64,000 nucleotides of DNA from assembly GCF_030700285.1 (NCBI RefSeq), contig NZ_JAUYZJ010000002.1, positions 1 to 64,000 of the forward strand. Direction: 5' to 3'. A program made the translations under genes and the position numbers. Positions within the stretch are counted from its first letter, which is position 1, and each line of letters opens with the position of its first letter. The notes under the pieces were generated by a model. That model had not been told where the DNA came from. It saw only the letters and a program-made list of their open reading frames with translations, and ran no database searches. Shown one piece after another: positions 18,023 through 27,043 of this stretch. This DNA comes from Methylobacterium sp. NEAU K. Lineage in GTDB: Bacteria; Pseudomonadota; Alphaproteobacteria; Rhizobiales; Beijerinckiaceae.

Positions 18023-19546
18023 TCAGAAGAAACCGAGCTTCTTAGCCGAGTAGCTGACCAGCATGTTCTTGGTCTGCTGGTAGTGATCGAGCATCATCTT
18101 GTGGGTCTCGCGGCCGATGCCGGACTGCTTGTAGCCGCCGAAGGCCGCGTGGGCCGGGTAGGCGTGGTAGCAGTTGGTCCAGACGCGGCCGGCCTGGATC
18201 TCCCGGCCGAAGCGATAGGCGCGGGTCCCGTCGCGGGTCCAGATGCCGGCGCCGAGGCCGTAGAGCGTGTCGTTGGCGATCGAGAGCGCCTCGGCGTCGT
18301 CCTTGAAGGTCGTGACCGACAGGACCGGGCCAAAGATCTCCTCCTGGAAGATCCGCATCTTGTTGTGGCCGCGGAAGACCGTGGGCTGCACGTAGAAGCC
18401 CTCGGCCAGCTCGCCCTCCTTGACGTTCCGCTCGCCGCCGGTGAGCAGCTGCGCGCCTTCCTGCCGGCCGATATCGATGTAGCTGAGGATCTTCTCCATC
18501 TGCTCGCCCGAAGCCTGGGCGCCGATCATCGTGGCCGGATCGAGGGGCGAGCCCTGGGTGATCGCTTCCACGCGTTTGATCGCCCGCTCCATGAAGCGGT
18601 CGTAGATCGACTCGTGCACGAGCGCGCGGCTCGGGCAGGTGCAGACCTCGCCCTGGTTCAAGGCGAACATCGTGAACCCTTCGAGCGCCTTGTCGAAGAA
18701 GTCGTCGTCCTCGTTCGCCACGTCGGCGAAGAAGATGTTCGGCGACTTGCCGCCGAGCTCGAGCGTCACCGGGATCAGGTTCTGCGAGGCGTACTGCATG
18801 ATCAGGCGGCCGGTGGTCGTCTCACCGGTGAACGCGATCTTGGCGATGCGCGGTGACGAGGCGAGCGGCTTACCGGCCTCCAGGCCGAAACCGTTGACGA
18901 TGTTGATCACGCCCGGCGGCAGCAGGTCGGCCAGCAGCTCCATCACCACCAGGATCGACGCGGGGGTCTGCTCGGCCGGCTTCAGCACCACGCAATTGCC
19001 GGCCGCGATCGCCGGCGCCAGCTTCCAGACCGCCATCAGGATCGGGAAGTTCCATGGGATGATCTGGCCGACGACCCCGAGAGGCTCGTGGAAGTGGTAG
19101 GCGACCGTGTCGTGGTCGATCTCGGAGATGGAGCCTTCCTGCGCGCGGACGCAGCCGGCGAAGTAGCGGAAATGGTCGATCGCCAGTGGGATGTCGGCGT
19201 GGGTCGTCTCGCGGATCGGCTTGCCGTTATCCCAGGTCTCGGCCAGGGCGATCAGATCGAGGTTCTCCTCCATCCGGTCGGCCATCTTGTTGAGGATGCG
19301 GGCGCGCTCGGCCGGGGCGGTGCGGCCCCAGGATTCCCGGGCGGCGTGGGCGGCGTCCAGCGCCTTCTCGACATCGGACGCGTCGGAGCGGGCGACCTCG
19401 CAAATCACCTTTCCGGTGATCGGCGATGTGTTCTCGAAGTAGCGGCCGGCGCTCGGCGCGACCCATTGTCCGCCGATGAAGTTATCGTAGCGGGCCGAGA
19501 AGGGCGACTTCGTCCGGGCGTCGCCGAGGAATTCCGGCTTGTTCAT
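18023..19546 (-). CDS. exaC: NAD-dependent aldehyde dehydrogenase (ExaC/AldB type)
   Basis: Oxidises acetaldehyde or similar aldehydes to the acid. It has 507 aa, the subfamily length. Catalytic Glu263 is in LELGGKSPN and Cys302 in [11 protein letters not shown]. The AldB/ExaC group carries this CTCPSR form rather than CCAGSR. NAD-binding [10 protein letters not shown] and FTGETTTG are present. The start ATG at 19546 follows GGAGGGAAC. The DUF779 gene nearby matches the known association of this subfamily with ethanol or acetaldehyde use. The exact substrate is inferred. Confidence 0.9.
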   Translation of the reverse strand: MNKPEFLGDARTKSPFSARYDNFIGGQWVAPSAGRYFENTSPITGKVICEVARSDASDVEKALDAAHAARESWGRTAPAERARILNKMADRMEENLDLIALAETWDNGKPIRETTHADIPLAIDHFRYFAGCVRAQEGSISEIDHDTVAYHFHEPLGVVGQIIPWNFPILMAVWKLAPAIAAGNCVVLKPAEQTPASILVVMELLADLLPPGVINIVNGFGLEAGKPLASSPRIAKIAFTGETTTGRLIMQYASQNLIPVTLELGGKSPNIFFADVANEDDDFFDKALEGFTMFALNQGEVCTCPSRALVHESIYDRFMERAIKRVEAITQGSPLDPATMIGAQASGEQMEKILSYIDIGRQEGAQLLTGGERNVKEGELAEGFYVQPTVFRGHNKMRIFQEEIFGPVLSVTTFKDDAEALSIANDTLYGLGAGIWTRDGTRAYRFGREIQAGRVWTNCYHAYPAHAAFGGYKQSGIGRETHKMMLDHYQQTKNMLVSYSAKKLGFF

Positions 19547-19903
19547 GGCTCTGTTCCCTCCGTAGGCCCCGGCCTCGCGAACCGCGGCTCTTGGGCTGTA
19601 GCTGGCACGCGGGCAGCCGTTTCGATCGGCCTTGCCCGGTTCGGCTGTGGTTTAAGCCAATGGCTTTTGGCTCGCCGAATCAAGGTGGACTTTTGGCCAG
19701 TGCGCGAGCCGCGGGATCCTACGCCCTTCCGATCGGGACCGCGAGGGGACAATTCTCGCAAGCCCGAGACTGGCTCAAGTGCCATCGAGGACGGCTCTTT
19801 CGCCCGAACGATCCGAAAATCGTCACATCAAGACTGGAACCTGCGCACGCTGCCGCGGCGCTGACCTTGGCCGTTACCGTCACTGTCTGGGCCGGCGCGG
19901 CTT
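19547..19903. other. Intergenic region upstream of the aldehyde dehydrogenase
   Basis: A 357-bp gap between the DUF3325 gene's end and the aldehyde dehydrogenase start. No family-like ORF is visible on either strand. It carries an inverted repeat at 19655-19667 that could be an operator. Confidence 0.6.
19655..19673 (-). promoter_or_regulatory. Inverted repeat upstream of the aldehyde dehydrogenase
   Basis: AAGCCA-A-TGGCTT (19655-19667) is a perfect 6-bp inverted repeat, followed at once by a further TTGGCT half-site (19668-19673). It lies about 110 nt before the aldehyde dehydrogenase ATG, in the right place for a regulator site. No regulator gene is adjacent. Confidence 0.35.
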
Positions 19904-20251
19904 TCACCCGGCGAGTGCGAACGGCAGCGCGACCGCAGCCAGCGGCAGCGCGGCCAGGGCGGCCGCCCGCAGCCAGGTCGGTCGGTAGGAGATCAGTGCC
20001 ACCACCGCCAGCCCCGCGCCGGTGAGCCCCCCGGTCCATTGGACCGGCCCGAAACTCCAGCCGGCGCAGGCGACCGCGACCGTGAACGAGAGGATGAGCC
20101 CCGACCACCCGGCCGCCCGCAAGCCCCGGCTCCGGCCGCGGGGCAGCGGGACGTCGAACGTGCCGCGGTGGTGCCGGTCGAGGCTCAGCGCCAGGGCGGC
20201 GAAGCTCGAGAAGCTCAGAAGGAGGTTCAGCACCAGGGCGGCGATGGTCAC
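19904..20251 (-). CDS. DUF3325-like membrane protein
   Basis: A 115-aa protein with three or four hydrophobic helices (about residues 3-25, 45-68, 75-90 and 95-113). It begins with GTG at 20251, overlapping the stop of the PepSY gene (GTGA). I read it as DUF3325, which accompanies PepSY-type reductase-like proteins and DUF3649 in iron-uptake loci. Biochemical function is not known. Confidence 0.72.
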   Translation of the reverse strand: MTIAALVLNLLLSFSSFAALALSLDRHHRGTFDVPLPRGRSRGLRAAGWSGLILSFTVAVACAGWSFGPVQWTGGLTGAGLAVVALISYRPTWLRAAALAALPLAAVALPFALAG

Positions 20252-21768
20252 GCTTCTGCGGTCCTGGGGATGGACGTCCCAGGCGCACGCAGCGTCCTCG
20301 GGCGGCGGGCCGCGATGCGCGCGCCGAGCGCCAGCAGCACGCCGAGGACGAGCATCGCGGCGTCGAAGCCAAGGAATCGCGCTTGCCCGACGGTCAGGAT
20401 GTCGGTGACGGGGATCGCCAGGACGGCGACGGCCGCGACGCCCAGGGCGACCGGCCATGCTCTCGCCGGCGGGTACAGCGCCGATGCGACGGCGGCGAGG
20501 GCCCAGGCCGCGAAGAAGCCGCGCACCTCCCAGTCGGCCCGGTCGGCAAGGTCGACGGGCAGCAGGCGGTTGGCGAGAAAATACGCGGCGAGGCCGGTGG
20601 GGAGACCGGTGATGGTGCCGAGGTTCAGGATGCGAACGAGGCGGAGGCCGAGACCCGCCGGGCTCGCGCCCTTCGGCGCCCGCGCCACGGTCCAGAGCAC
20701 GAGGCCGCTGGCGACGGTAGCGGCGCCCATCGTCCCGCACAGGAAGAACAGGAGGCGCAGGGGCGCGGCGGCGAAATGCGCCTCGTGCAGTCCGATCATC
20801 ACGGCGCCTGTACGGGTCGCCGCGCCGACGTGGCCGGTGCGCGCGTACTCGGTGCCGGTATCGCCCGCATAGGCGATCTGCGGATGCAGATGCGCCAGGC
20901 CGGGTGCCTCCTCGAAGATTGCCGTGACGGTCGCCGCAGCGTCGCCGGGCATGGTGACCCACAGCGTCTCGGGCGTTTCGCCGGCCGCGGCGATCGCGCG
21001 TGACACGATCTCGCCGAGCGGCAGCAGCGTCCCAGGCCGTCCTGCCGGCGCACGCATCTGCGGCATCAGGCCCGCTTCGGTATAGTAGCGGAGGCCATCG
21101 TGCCGATATGCCGCCTGCACGCCCCAGGGCATCAGCATCGGCGCGAGCGTCACGAGGCCGGTATAGACGATCATCAGGTGGAACGGCAGCGCCAGGACCC
21201 CGACCACGTTGTGGGCGTCGAGCCAGCCGCGCTGCGCCGAGCGGTCGCGTCGGAAGGTGAAGAAATCGGCGAAGATGCGCCGGTGCGTGACGACGCCGGA
21301 GATCAGCGACACCAGCAGGATCATGGCGCAGACTGAGACGATCCAGCGACCCCAGAGCGGCGGGAGACTCAGTTCAAAGTGGAAGCGGTAGAGGAAATCT
21401 CCCCCCTTCGTGTCGCGGGCCTTCGATCTCTCGCCGGTGGCGGGATCGAGGAGGGCCCTGTGGTACGGCCCGTCTTGATCCTTCCACCAGAAGACCTCGA
21501 CCGCCGGGTCCTCCGCCGTCGGGAGCTTGACCGACCAACCCAGGGCATCCGGCATGACCCTGCCCAGATAGGCGCCGGCACGCGTGGCCGCCGCGACGGG
21601 ATCGGTCGCCGTCTCGGTCAGTTCGGGCTGCATCCAGCGCGAGATATCGGTGCGGTAGTAGCTTGCGGTCCCGGTCACGAAGATCGCGAACAGCACCCAG
21701 CCGACCACGAGGCCGGACCAGGTGTGAAGCCACGCCATCGACTGTCGGAAGCTCTTGCCCCGGCTCAC
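20248..21768 (-). CDS. PepSY-associated TM-helix protein (siderophore-iron reductase-like)
   Basis: An inner-membrane protein of 506 aa. The opening SMAWLHTWSGLVVGWVLFAIFVTGTASYY is the signature of the PepSY_TM family. Further TM helices lie at about 140-160, 190-215, 340-365 and in the C-terminal 140 residues. Conserved histidines near helices (LHTW, FHLMIVYTG, LHEAHF) could bind haem. Family members such as FegB or FoxB reduce ferric siderophores. I chose GTG at 21768, which overlaps the upstream stop; an alternative ATG is at 21804. Confidence 0.85.
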   Translation of the reverse strand: MSRGKSFRQSMAWLHTWSGLVVGWVLFAIFVTGTASYYRTDISRWMQPELTETATDPVAAATRAGAYLGRVMPDALGWSVKLPTAEDPAVEVFWWKDQDGPYHRALLDPATGERSKARDTKGGDFLYRFHFELSLPPLWGRWIVSVCAMILLVSLISGVVTHRRIFADFFTFRRDRSAQRGWLDAHNVVGVLALPFHLMIVYTGLVTLAPMLMPWGVQAAYRHDGLRYYTEAGLMPQMRAPAGRPGTLLPLGEIVSRAIAAAGETPETLWVTMPGDAAATVTAIFEEAPGLAHLHPQIAYAGDTGTEYARTGHVGAATRTGAVMIGLHEAHFAAAPLRLLFFLCGTMGAATVASGLVLWTVARAPKGASPAGLGLRLVRILNLGTITGLPTGLAAYFLANRLLPVDLADRADWEVRGFFAAWALAAVASALYPPARAWPVALGVAAVAVLAIPVTDILTVGQARFLGFDAAMLVLGVLLALGARIAARRPRTLRAPGTSIPRTAEA

Positions 21769-22076
21769 GCGGCCCCCGCTGTCGTGAAGGCGCCGGCGAG
21801 CCACAACGCACCGGCGAGCAGGGCCGCCAGAAGCCCGAGGGACAACGCCGCCCGGGCGAGCGTCCGCGCGGCGAAAACCCAGATCACGACCGCCGCCAGG
21901 ATTGCGAAGCTCGCGAGCGTCCCGGTCGAGACGGCCTCGGCGCGGGAAAACGGCAGGACCAGCGCCATGAGGGCGGCCGACAGCGCGGCGACGGCATAGC
22001 CGCCGAACGCCGCCAGGGCCACGCGCCCGGCGACCGCCAGACGACAGGTCAGGTCCGGCATGGGGCGGCCGCTCAT
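21765..22076 (-). CDS. DUF3649-like membrane protein
   Basis: A 103-aa protein with three or four hydrophobic helices (about 10-35, 45-65 and 72-98). It is first in the DUF3649-PepSY-DUF3325 set, with overlapping stop and start codons at both junctions. In other bacteria this trio follows a TonB-dependent siderophore receptor; none is visible here. The start at 22076 gives family length, and the frame to 22214 has a random-looking N-terminus. Confidence 0.68.
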   Translation of the reverse strand: MSGRPMPDLTCRLAVAGRVALAAFGGYAVAALSAALMALVLPFSRAEAVSTGTLASFAILAAVVIWVFAARTLARAALSLGLLAALLAGALWLAGAFTTAGAA

Positions 22077-22280
22077 CGAGCGTTCTCTCGGTATCGTGAG
22101 CCCATGGCGCGGCCTAGCAGCGCCGGACCCGACGTCGCAACGCCTATGTTCCGGAACGATTCCAGTGTGAGCAGAGGTGCTTAGGCTGTCGCAGGCCCGG
22201 CGAGAGCGACCCACCGCTTAAGCGCGCCGCAGATCAGTCGAGCCGCGGACGAGGGGTGGATCCGGCGCGGTTGTGCCGAA

Positions 22281-22550
22281 TCAGCGCGCGGCCGCGGCGG
22301 TTGCGCCGCTCCGGCCAGACCGGCGCAGTGCGGTGGCGGCGTCGCGGGCGCTCGGCGGCAGGTCGGAGCCGGCGGCCGGCCGCCCGAATGCGGCTCCAGG
22401 CACGGGCGCGGGTGAACCCGTCACCCTGTCGCGCTCTTCGCCTCGGGCGTAGCCCGCGTTGAGGCCGGCGTAGAATCCGGTGAAGTCCTCCGCCTGCGCG
22501 GCGGTGCTCGCGAGCACGAGAGGGATCATCGACAGCAGCGCGCGGTACAT
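22281..22550 (-). CDS. Short outer-membrane-like protein, possibly truncated
   Basis: An 89-aa protein. Its first 20 residues are a clear signal peptide (ending AAQA), and EDFTGFYAGLNAGYARGEE is the opening strand of Omp25/OmpA-like opacity porins. The rest is a Pro/Ala/Arg-rich tail with no further beta-strand pattern, so it is too short for a barrel. It may be a truncated porin gene or a small exported protein in its own right. It lies 97 nt beyond the cold-shock gene end. Confidence 0.6.
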   Translation of the reverse strand: MYRALLSMIPLVLASTAAQAEDFTGFYAGLNAGYARGEERDRVTGSPAPVPGAAFGRPAAGSDLPPSARDAATALRRSGRSGATAAAAR

Positions 22551-22569
22551 GGCCGTCTCGAAACGACGA

Positions 22570-22599
22570 AAGCGGCGGCCCGGTCAGGAGCCGCCGCTT
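22570..22599 (-). terminator. Terminator of the cold-shock gene
   Basis: AAGCGGCGGC (22570-22579) and GCCGCCGCTT (22590-22599) form a perfect 10-bp stem with a 10-nt loop. On the minus strand it begins 48 nt after the cold-shock stop and is followed by TCGTCGTTTCG. Confidence 0.7.
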
Positions 22600-22646
22600 C
22601 AGATCATCGCCATGGATCGCGGCGGGAAAGCGGCCGCGAGGACCTG

Positions 22647-23444
22647 TCAGTCTTCGACGTTGATGCTCTGGGCCTCGCGGCCCTTCTGCCCCTCGACCAC
22701 GCCGAGGGTGACCTGCTGGCCTTCCGCGAGCGATTCGAGGCCGGCGCGCGACAGGGCGGAGCGGTGCACGAACACGTCCTTGCCGCCGTCATTCACCGAG
22801 ACGAAGCCGAAGCCCTTGGCGGGATCGTACCACTTCACGGTTCCGCTCATCTCGACCGAGGGGCCGGAGGCGACACGGCCGCCGCCACCAAAGCCACCGC
22901 CACCGCCACCGCCACCGTAGCCGCCACCGGCACCACCGCCGTAGCCGCCACCGCCGCCGCCGCCGAAGCGCTCACCACCGAACCCGCCGGGGCGCGGACG
23001 CATCTCGCGCCGAGGCGCGGGCGCCTCGGCCGTCGACGTGTCGACGCTGGTTACGCTCGTGACCTGCGGGCCCTTCTGACCCTGCGCCGTGGTGACCGTC
23101 AGCCGGGTGCCCGGCATCAGATCGGCGTGGCCGGCAGCCTCGACGGCGCGGATGTGGAGGAAGGCATCGCCCGATCCGTCGCCGAGTTCGACGAAGCCGA
23201 AGCCCTTCTCCTTGTTGAACCACTTGACCGTGGCATCACGCTCCGGTCCGGTTGCGACAGGCGCCGCACCGCCGCGGGCCGGGCCACGGTCGAAACCGCC
23301 GCCACCGAAACCGCCGCCGCCGCCACCACCGAAACCACCACCGCCGTATCCGCCGCTGGGGGGAGCCTGATCAGGCCATCTCGGCTCGCCACTCTCGTCG
23401 AAGCCGCGCTTCTGCGGCCCCCTGAAATCACGACCACGTCCCAT
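22647..23444 (-). CDS. Two-domain cold-shock protein with glycine-rich linkers
   Basis: A 265-aa single-stranded nucleic-acid chaperone. The first cold-shock domain is at about 70-135 (RNP1 KGFGFV 80-85, RNP2-like DAFLHI 93-98). The second is at about 199-264 (KGFGFV 210-215, DVFVHRS 223-229). Glycine-rich segments precede the first domain (31-50) and join the two (152-189), reading GGYGGGGFGGGG-like. Two-domain cold-shock proteins are typical of alphaproteobacteria, but glycine linkers of this length are not usual to my knowledge. Confidence 0.92.
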   Translation of the reverse strand: MGRGRDFRGPQKRGFDESGEPRWPDQAPPSGGYGGGGFGGGGGGGFGGGGFDRGPARGGAAPVATGPERDATVKWFNKEKGFGFVELGDGSGDAFLHIRAVEAAGHADLMPGTRLTVTTAQGQKGPQVTSVTSVDTSTAEAPAPRREMRPRPGGFGGERFGGGGGGGYGGGAGGGYGGGGGGGGFGGGGRVASGPSVEMSGTVKWYDPAKGFGFVSVNDGGKDVFVHRSALSRAGLESLAEGQQVTLGVVEGQKGREAQSINVED

Positions 23445-23757
23445 CGAAAGCTCGCAAAAACCGTCCGCCGCCCTTGTCTCGAATACCGCGTGCGCGCCAT
23501 CTCAGACAGCCCACGCCCCGCACTATCATTACCCCAGGTCGCGGTAACCAAGAATAACGCCCCAGTCCTGACGCAATCGGGCCTTGACCGCAAGGACCTT
23601 CTTGGCTCAGACGCGCCCGTTTCGTTACTTTCTTGCGGCAAGCAACGCTGTTCGACGTCGCCGCCGGTGATGGCGTTCGCCTTGCGGCCGAGGGTGTTAG
23701 CGAAACGCAAACGCTGTTCGGCTAGATTCACGCGGCGCCCCGCAACGGCACCCGGCC
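23445..23757. other. Divergent intergenic region between cold-shock and response-regulator genes
   Basis: A 313-bp gap with no family-like ORF. It is less GC-rich in part (around 23520-23650). A long 5' leader for the cold-shock gene would be expected here, as cold-shock mRNAs commonly have one, but I see no conserved element. Confidence 0.5.
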
Positions 23758-24231
23758 ATGATCGCGACACCGACCTTTCCCGATCTCTCGGCCCTCGTCG
23801 TGGACGAGAGCCTCTATATCCGCCGAATCGTTCGCGACATGCTCATGCGGGTGGGCATCAAGCGCGTCCTCGAGGCTCCGGACGGTGCTGAGGCTCTCGG
23901 CGTCCTGGCGGAGAGCAAGCCCGACATCAGCATCATCGACTGGGACCTGTCGATCCTGTCGGGCGAGGAGTTCATCCGGCTGGCGCGCACGCCGACGACC
24001 TCGCCCTGCCCCACCATCCCGATCATCCTGATGCTCGCCCAGCCGCGCCGGAACGTCGTCGACCGGGCGGTTGCGCTGGGGGTCAACGAGATCATCGCCA
24101 AGCCTTTCTCGCCCAAGACCCTGTGGTCGCGCCTCGACGAGGTGATCAACCGGCCTCGCCCCTACTCCCAGGTCAAGAGTATCTTGAGGCCGATTCCGCG
24201 CCGGGCCAGCGCCATGAAGGCTGTCGCCTGA
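23758..24231 (+). CDS. Stand-alone receiver-domain response regulator
   Basis: A 157-aa CheY-like protein with no output domain. The acidic pocket residue is Asp16 in VVDES, the phospho-acceptor Asp61 in IIDWDLS and the conserved lysine Lys115 in AKPFSP. The usual Thr/Ser before the third strand end is replaced by a hydrophobic residue (LML), which may alter output. The receiver occupies residues 10-130 and a basic tail follows. The partner kinase is not in the window. The next gene encodes a Ppx/GppA phosphatase. Confidence 0.85.
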   Translation: MIATPTFPDLSALVVDESLYIRRIVRDMLMRVGIKRVLEAPDGAEALGVLAESKPDISIIDWDLSILSGEEFIRLARTPTTSPCPTIPIILMLAQPRRNVVDRAVALGVNEIIAKPFSPKTLWSRLDEVINRPRPYSQVKSILRPIPRRASAMKAVA

Positions 24232-24341
24232 CCCGGGATACGATCGGACGTTGCAGTTCCCGACCGACCCTGTAGGGTCTGTGGTCGAGAATGGCCGAGC
24301 GCGACGCTCCTGGCTGACCCGAAGGATCGACGGCCGCGCCG

Positions 24342-25424
24342 ATGAGGGACGAGACCGCCGCGGCCGCGCCGTCCCGCACTCCGACCGGCGCAGCGCCGCT
24401 CCAACCGCCGGCCCAATTGCCGGGTCGCGATCGCCGTCGCATGGCCTATGCGGCGCTGGACCTCGGCACGAACAATTGCCGCCTGCTGATCGCCGAGCCG
24501 ACTTTCAGCGGCTTCCGGGTGATCGACGCGTTCTCGCGCATCGTCCGCCTCGGCGAGGGCCTCGGTACTTCCGACCGCCTGAGCGAGCCGGCGATCGAGC
24601 GGACCGTGGAGGCGTTGCGCATCTGCCGTACCAAGATGCAGGCGCGCGGCGTGCGGCGCGCGAAGGTGATCGCCACGGAGGCCTGCCGGCTCGCCGTCAA
24701 CGGTGCGGCCTTCGTGGACCGCGTCCGCCGCGGCGTCGGCCTCGACCTCGAAATCGTCGATCGACAGACCGAGGCCTATCTCGCCGTGACGGGCTGTGCC
24801 GCCCTGGCCGACCCGCTGGCGGAATCCGTGGTGATCTTCGACATCGGCGGCGGCTCGACCGAGATCGCGTGGCTCGACGGCGAGGCCGCGAACCCGTCCA
24901 CAGACCCGACCCTACGGATCCGCGCATGGGATTCGCTGCCGGTGGGCGTCGTCACCCTGGCCGAGCGTCACGGGGGGGCCGAGGTCACGCGCCGCATGTT
25001 CGAGGGTATGGTCGAAGAGGTGGCCGAGAAGCTCTCGGCCTTCGCGCTCCGGGCAGCGGCCGCCGCCACCGCCCCGCATTTCCATCTGCTCGGCACCTCC
25101 GGGACCGTGACGACGATCGCCGCGATGCACCTGCGGCTGGCGCGCTACGAGCGGCGGCGGGTCGATGGCCTGTGGATGAACGACGACGAGGTCTCGACCG
25201 CGATCGACGACCTGCTCGACACCCGCCTGGAGCAGCGCGCCGACAATCCCTGCATCGGCCGCGACCGGGCGGATCTGGTGCTCGCGGGCTGCGCGATCCT
25301 GGAGGCGATCCGCCGGGCCTTCCCGTCCGAGCGCCTGCGCATCGCCGACCGGGGCCTGCGCGAGGGGCTGCTGATGAACATGATGCGGGAGGACGGCGTC
25401 TGGAACAGGAAGGCCGTCCGATGA
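24342..25424 (+). CDS. ppx: Ppx/GppA exopolyphosphatase/guanosine pentaphosphate phosphohydrolase
   Basis: A 360-aa ASKHA-fold phosphatase. It either shortens polyphosphate or converts pppGpp to ppGpp. The N-terminal nucleotide/phosphate loop is [17 protein letters not shown], and [14 protein letters not shown] (about 166-179) is the second phosphate motif. It has the length of the short, one-domain alphaproteobacterial forms without the C-terminal HD part. The reading frame starts at 24342 with an Ala/Pro-rich leader; an ATG at 24441 is an alternative start. It precedes rlmE by 25 nt. Confidence 0.88.
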   Translation: MRDETAAAAPSRTPTGAAPLQPPAQLPGRDRRRMAYAALDLGTNNCRLLIAEPTFSGFRVIDAFSRIVRLGEGLGTSDRLSEPAIERTVEALRICRTKMQARGVRRAKVIATEACRLAVNGAAFVDRVRRGVGLDLEIVDRQTEAYLAVTGCAALADPLAESVVIFDIGGGSTEIAWLDGEAANPSTDPTLRIRAWDSLPVGVVTLAERHGGAEVTRRMFEGMVEEVAEKLSAFALRAAAAATAPHFHLLGTSGTVTTIAAMHLRLARYERRRVDGLWMNDDEVSTAIDDLLDTRLEQRADNPCIGRDRADLVLAGCAILEAIRRAFPSERLRIADRGLREGLLMNMMREDGVWNRKAVR

Positions 25425-25449
25425 CGATCCGGCCGAAGGGGCTCCTGCA

Positions 25450-26175
25450 ATGAGCGACCGGCGCGGCGGCGCGGGCTCCACCGGGGGCGTTCGCGGTGAG
25501 CTGAAGCAGCGCGTGAAGACCGGCCGCGGCCGGACCCTGTCGCAGAAGCGCTGGCTGGAGCGCCAGCTCAACGACCCGTATGTCGCCCGCGCCAAGCGCG
25601 AGGGCTACCGGTCCCGGGCGGCCTACAAGCTCATCGAGATCGACGAGCGCTACAAGCTGCTGAAGGCGGGCCAGCGGGTCGTCGATCTCGGGGCGGCCCC
25701 GGGCGGCTGGTCGCAGGTGGCCGCGCGGACCGTTGGGGCCACCGGGCGTGTCGTCGGCATCGATCTCCTGGAGATCGAGCCGATGGCCGGGGTCGACTTC
25801 ATCACCCTGGACTTCCTCGATCCCGAGGCGCCGGCGAAGCTCACCGAGATGCTCGGGGGGAAGGCCGACCTCGTCCTGTCCGACATGGCCGCCAACGCCA
25901 CCGGCCACAAGAAGACCGACCATTTGCGCATCATCGGGCTGGCCGAGACCGCGGCCGAATTCGCCCGGGAGGTGCTGGGCCCGGGCGGTGCCTATCTCGC
26001 CAAGGTGCTCCAGGGCGGCACCGAGCACGCCCTTCTGGCCGATCTGAAGCGCGATTTCGCGACGGTGCGCCACGTGAAGCCGGCCGCCAGCCGAGCCGAT
26101 TCGAGCGAGCTCTACGTGCTGGCCACCGGCTATCGCGGCTCGCCAGGGCGGATTTCGACGCCGGACGAGGTCTGA
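25450..26175 (+). CDS. rlmE: 23S rRNA (uridine-2'-O-)-methyltransferase RlmE
   Basis: Methylates U2552 in the A-loop of 23S rRNA and is needed for late 50S assembly. It has 241 aa with an N-terminal basic extension. The catalytic K-D-K-E set can be read: Lys in SRAAYKLIE, Asp in [11 protein letters not shown], Lys in AKVLQGG and Glu in SSELYVLA. The SAM site is [11 protein letters not shown]. The gene lies downstream of ppx, the usual alphaproteobacterial pairing. Confidence 0.94.
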   Translation: MSDRRGGAGSTGGVRGELKQRVKTGRGRTLSQKRWLERQLNDPYVARAKREGYRSRAAYKLIEIDERYKLLKAGQRVVDLGAAPGGWSQVAARTVGATGRVVGIDLLEIEPMAGVDFITLDFLDPEAPAKLTEMLGGKADLVLSDMAANATGHKKTDHLRIIGLAETAAEFAREVLGPGGAYLAKVLQGGTEHALLADLKRDFATVRHVKPAASRADSSELYVLATGYRGSPGRISTPDEV

Positions 26176-26186
26176 GCCGCGCGCCG

Positions 26187-26942
26187 ATGCTGGTCGAGTG
26201 GGCGCTGTCGCTGGCCAATCCCGCGCCGCTGCGCCTGCGCCGCCTCGGCTACGTCCGCCAGAGCGGCCTGCTCCATGCCCGGTCCCGCCGCTGCCGCGCG
26301 GCCTGGGCGCCGCATCTCGCGCGGGCGCGCGGCGTGATCACGGCATCCGCAGAAGCGACCACGCGGCGCGGGGTGGCGGTGGTGCTCGGCTCCGGTCTCC
26401 TCGACGACGTGCCCCTCGACGCGCTCGCCACTCGGTTCGACCGGGTGCAGCTTGTCGACGCGGTGCATCCGTGGCCGGCGCGCCTTGCCGCACGGCGATA
26501 CCGCAACGTCGCGCTCGTGACCGCCGAGATCAGCGCCGGCCTGATGGAGCGCGCCCTGGCGGAGGCCTGCGCGGAGGCCGATCTGATCGTCTCGGCCAAT
26601 CTCCTGTCGCAGCTACCGATCGTTCCCATCGATGCCTACGAGGCCCGGGGCCGCGAGGCCCCGCCGAGGCTCGGCGCTCAGATCGTGGAGACCCATCTCG
26701 GCGCCCTCGACGCGCTCGCCGCCGGGAGCGAGCGGATCTGCCTGATCACCGACACGGTGCAGCGCGAGGAGGACCGCCAGGGCCGGGTCACCGACAGCCT
26801 CGACCTGATGTTCGGCGTGGCGCTGCCGCCGCCTTCGGTCTTCTGGGACTGGGAGCTCGCCCCCTTCGGCGAGGTCGGCCGCCGCCATCGGCTCATCCAC
26901 CGGGTCCACGCCTATCCGGATTGGCGTGCCGCCCGGGCCTGA
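26187..26942 (+). CDS. Conserved protein of unknown function, methyltransferase-like
   Basis: A 251-aa cytoplasmic protein I cannot name. VAVVLGSGLLDDVPLDAL (about 67-84) followed by VQLVDAVHPWPARLAA (about 92-107) looks like motif I and the acidic end of strand 2 of a Rossmann methyltransferase. ADLIVSANLLSQLPIVP would then be motif IV. The C-terminal half contains conserved-looking ICLITDTVQREED. It starts 11 nt after rlmE and may act with it or with RNA. The fold assignment is an inference. Confidence 0.65.
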   Translation: MLVEWALSLANPAPLRLRRLGYVRQSGLLHARSRRCRAAWAPHLARARGVITASAEATTRRGVAVVLGSGLLDDVPLDALATRFDRVQLVDAVHPWPARLAARRYRNVALVTAEISAGLMERALAEACAEADLIVSANLLSQLPIVPIDAYEARGREAPPRLGAQIVETHLGALDALAAGSERICLITDTVQREEDRQGRVTDSLDLMFGVALPPPSVFWDWELAPFGEVGRRHRLIHRVHAYPDWRAARA

Positions 26943-26985
26943 CCGCCAGTCCGCGCCGCCAAATCTCTGCCTCCGACACGAGAAG

Positions 26986-27012
26986 AGCCGCCCCGGTCTC
27001 CCAGGACGGCTC
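26986..27012 (-). terminator. Possible terminator of the DUF4167 gene
   Basis: GAGCCGCCC (26986-26994) can pair with GGACGGCTC (27004-27012) with one G-U pair, leaving a 9-nt loop. It lies 31 nt after the DUF4167 stop on the minus strand and is followed by TTCTCG there. The gene at 26187 ends on the other side, so it may act in both directions. Confidence 0.4.
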
Positions 27013-27043
27013 GATCACGTGCAGATCTCCGCGGCGTGCCGAC

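Noticed and set aside
22885..22970. A run of short CCG/CCA repeats that looked like a microsatellite or CRISPR-like array
   Set aside because: It codes in frame for the glycine-rich linker of the cold-shock protein, with no regular spacer pattern.
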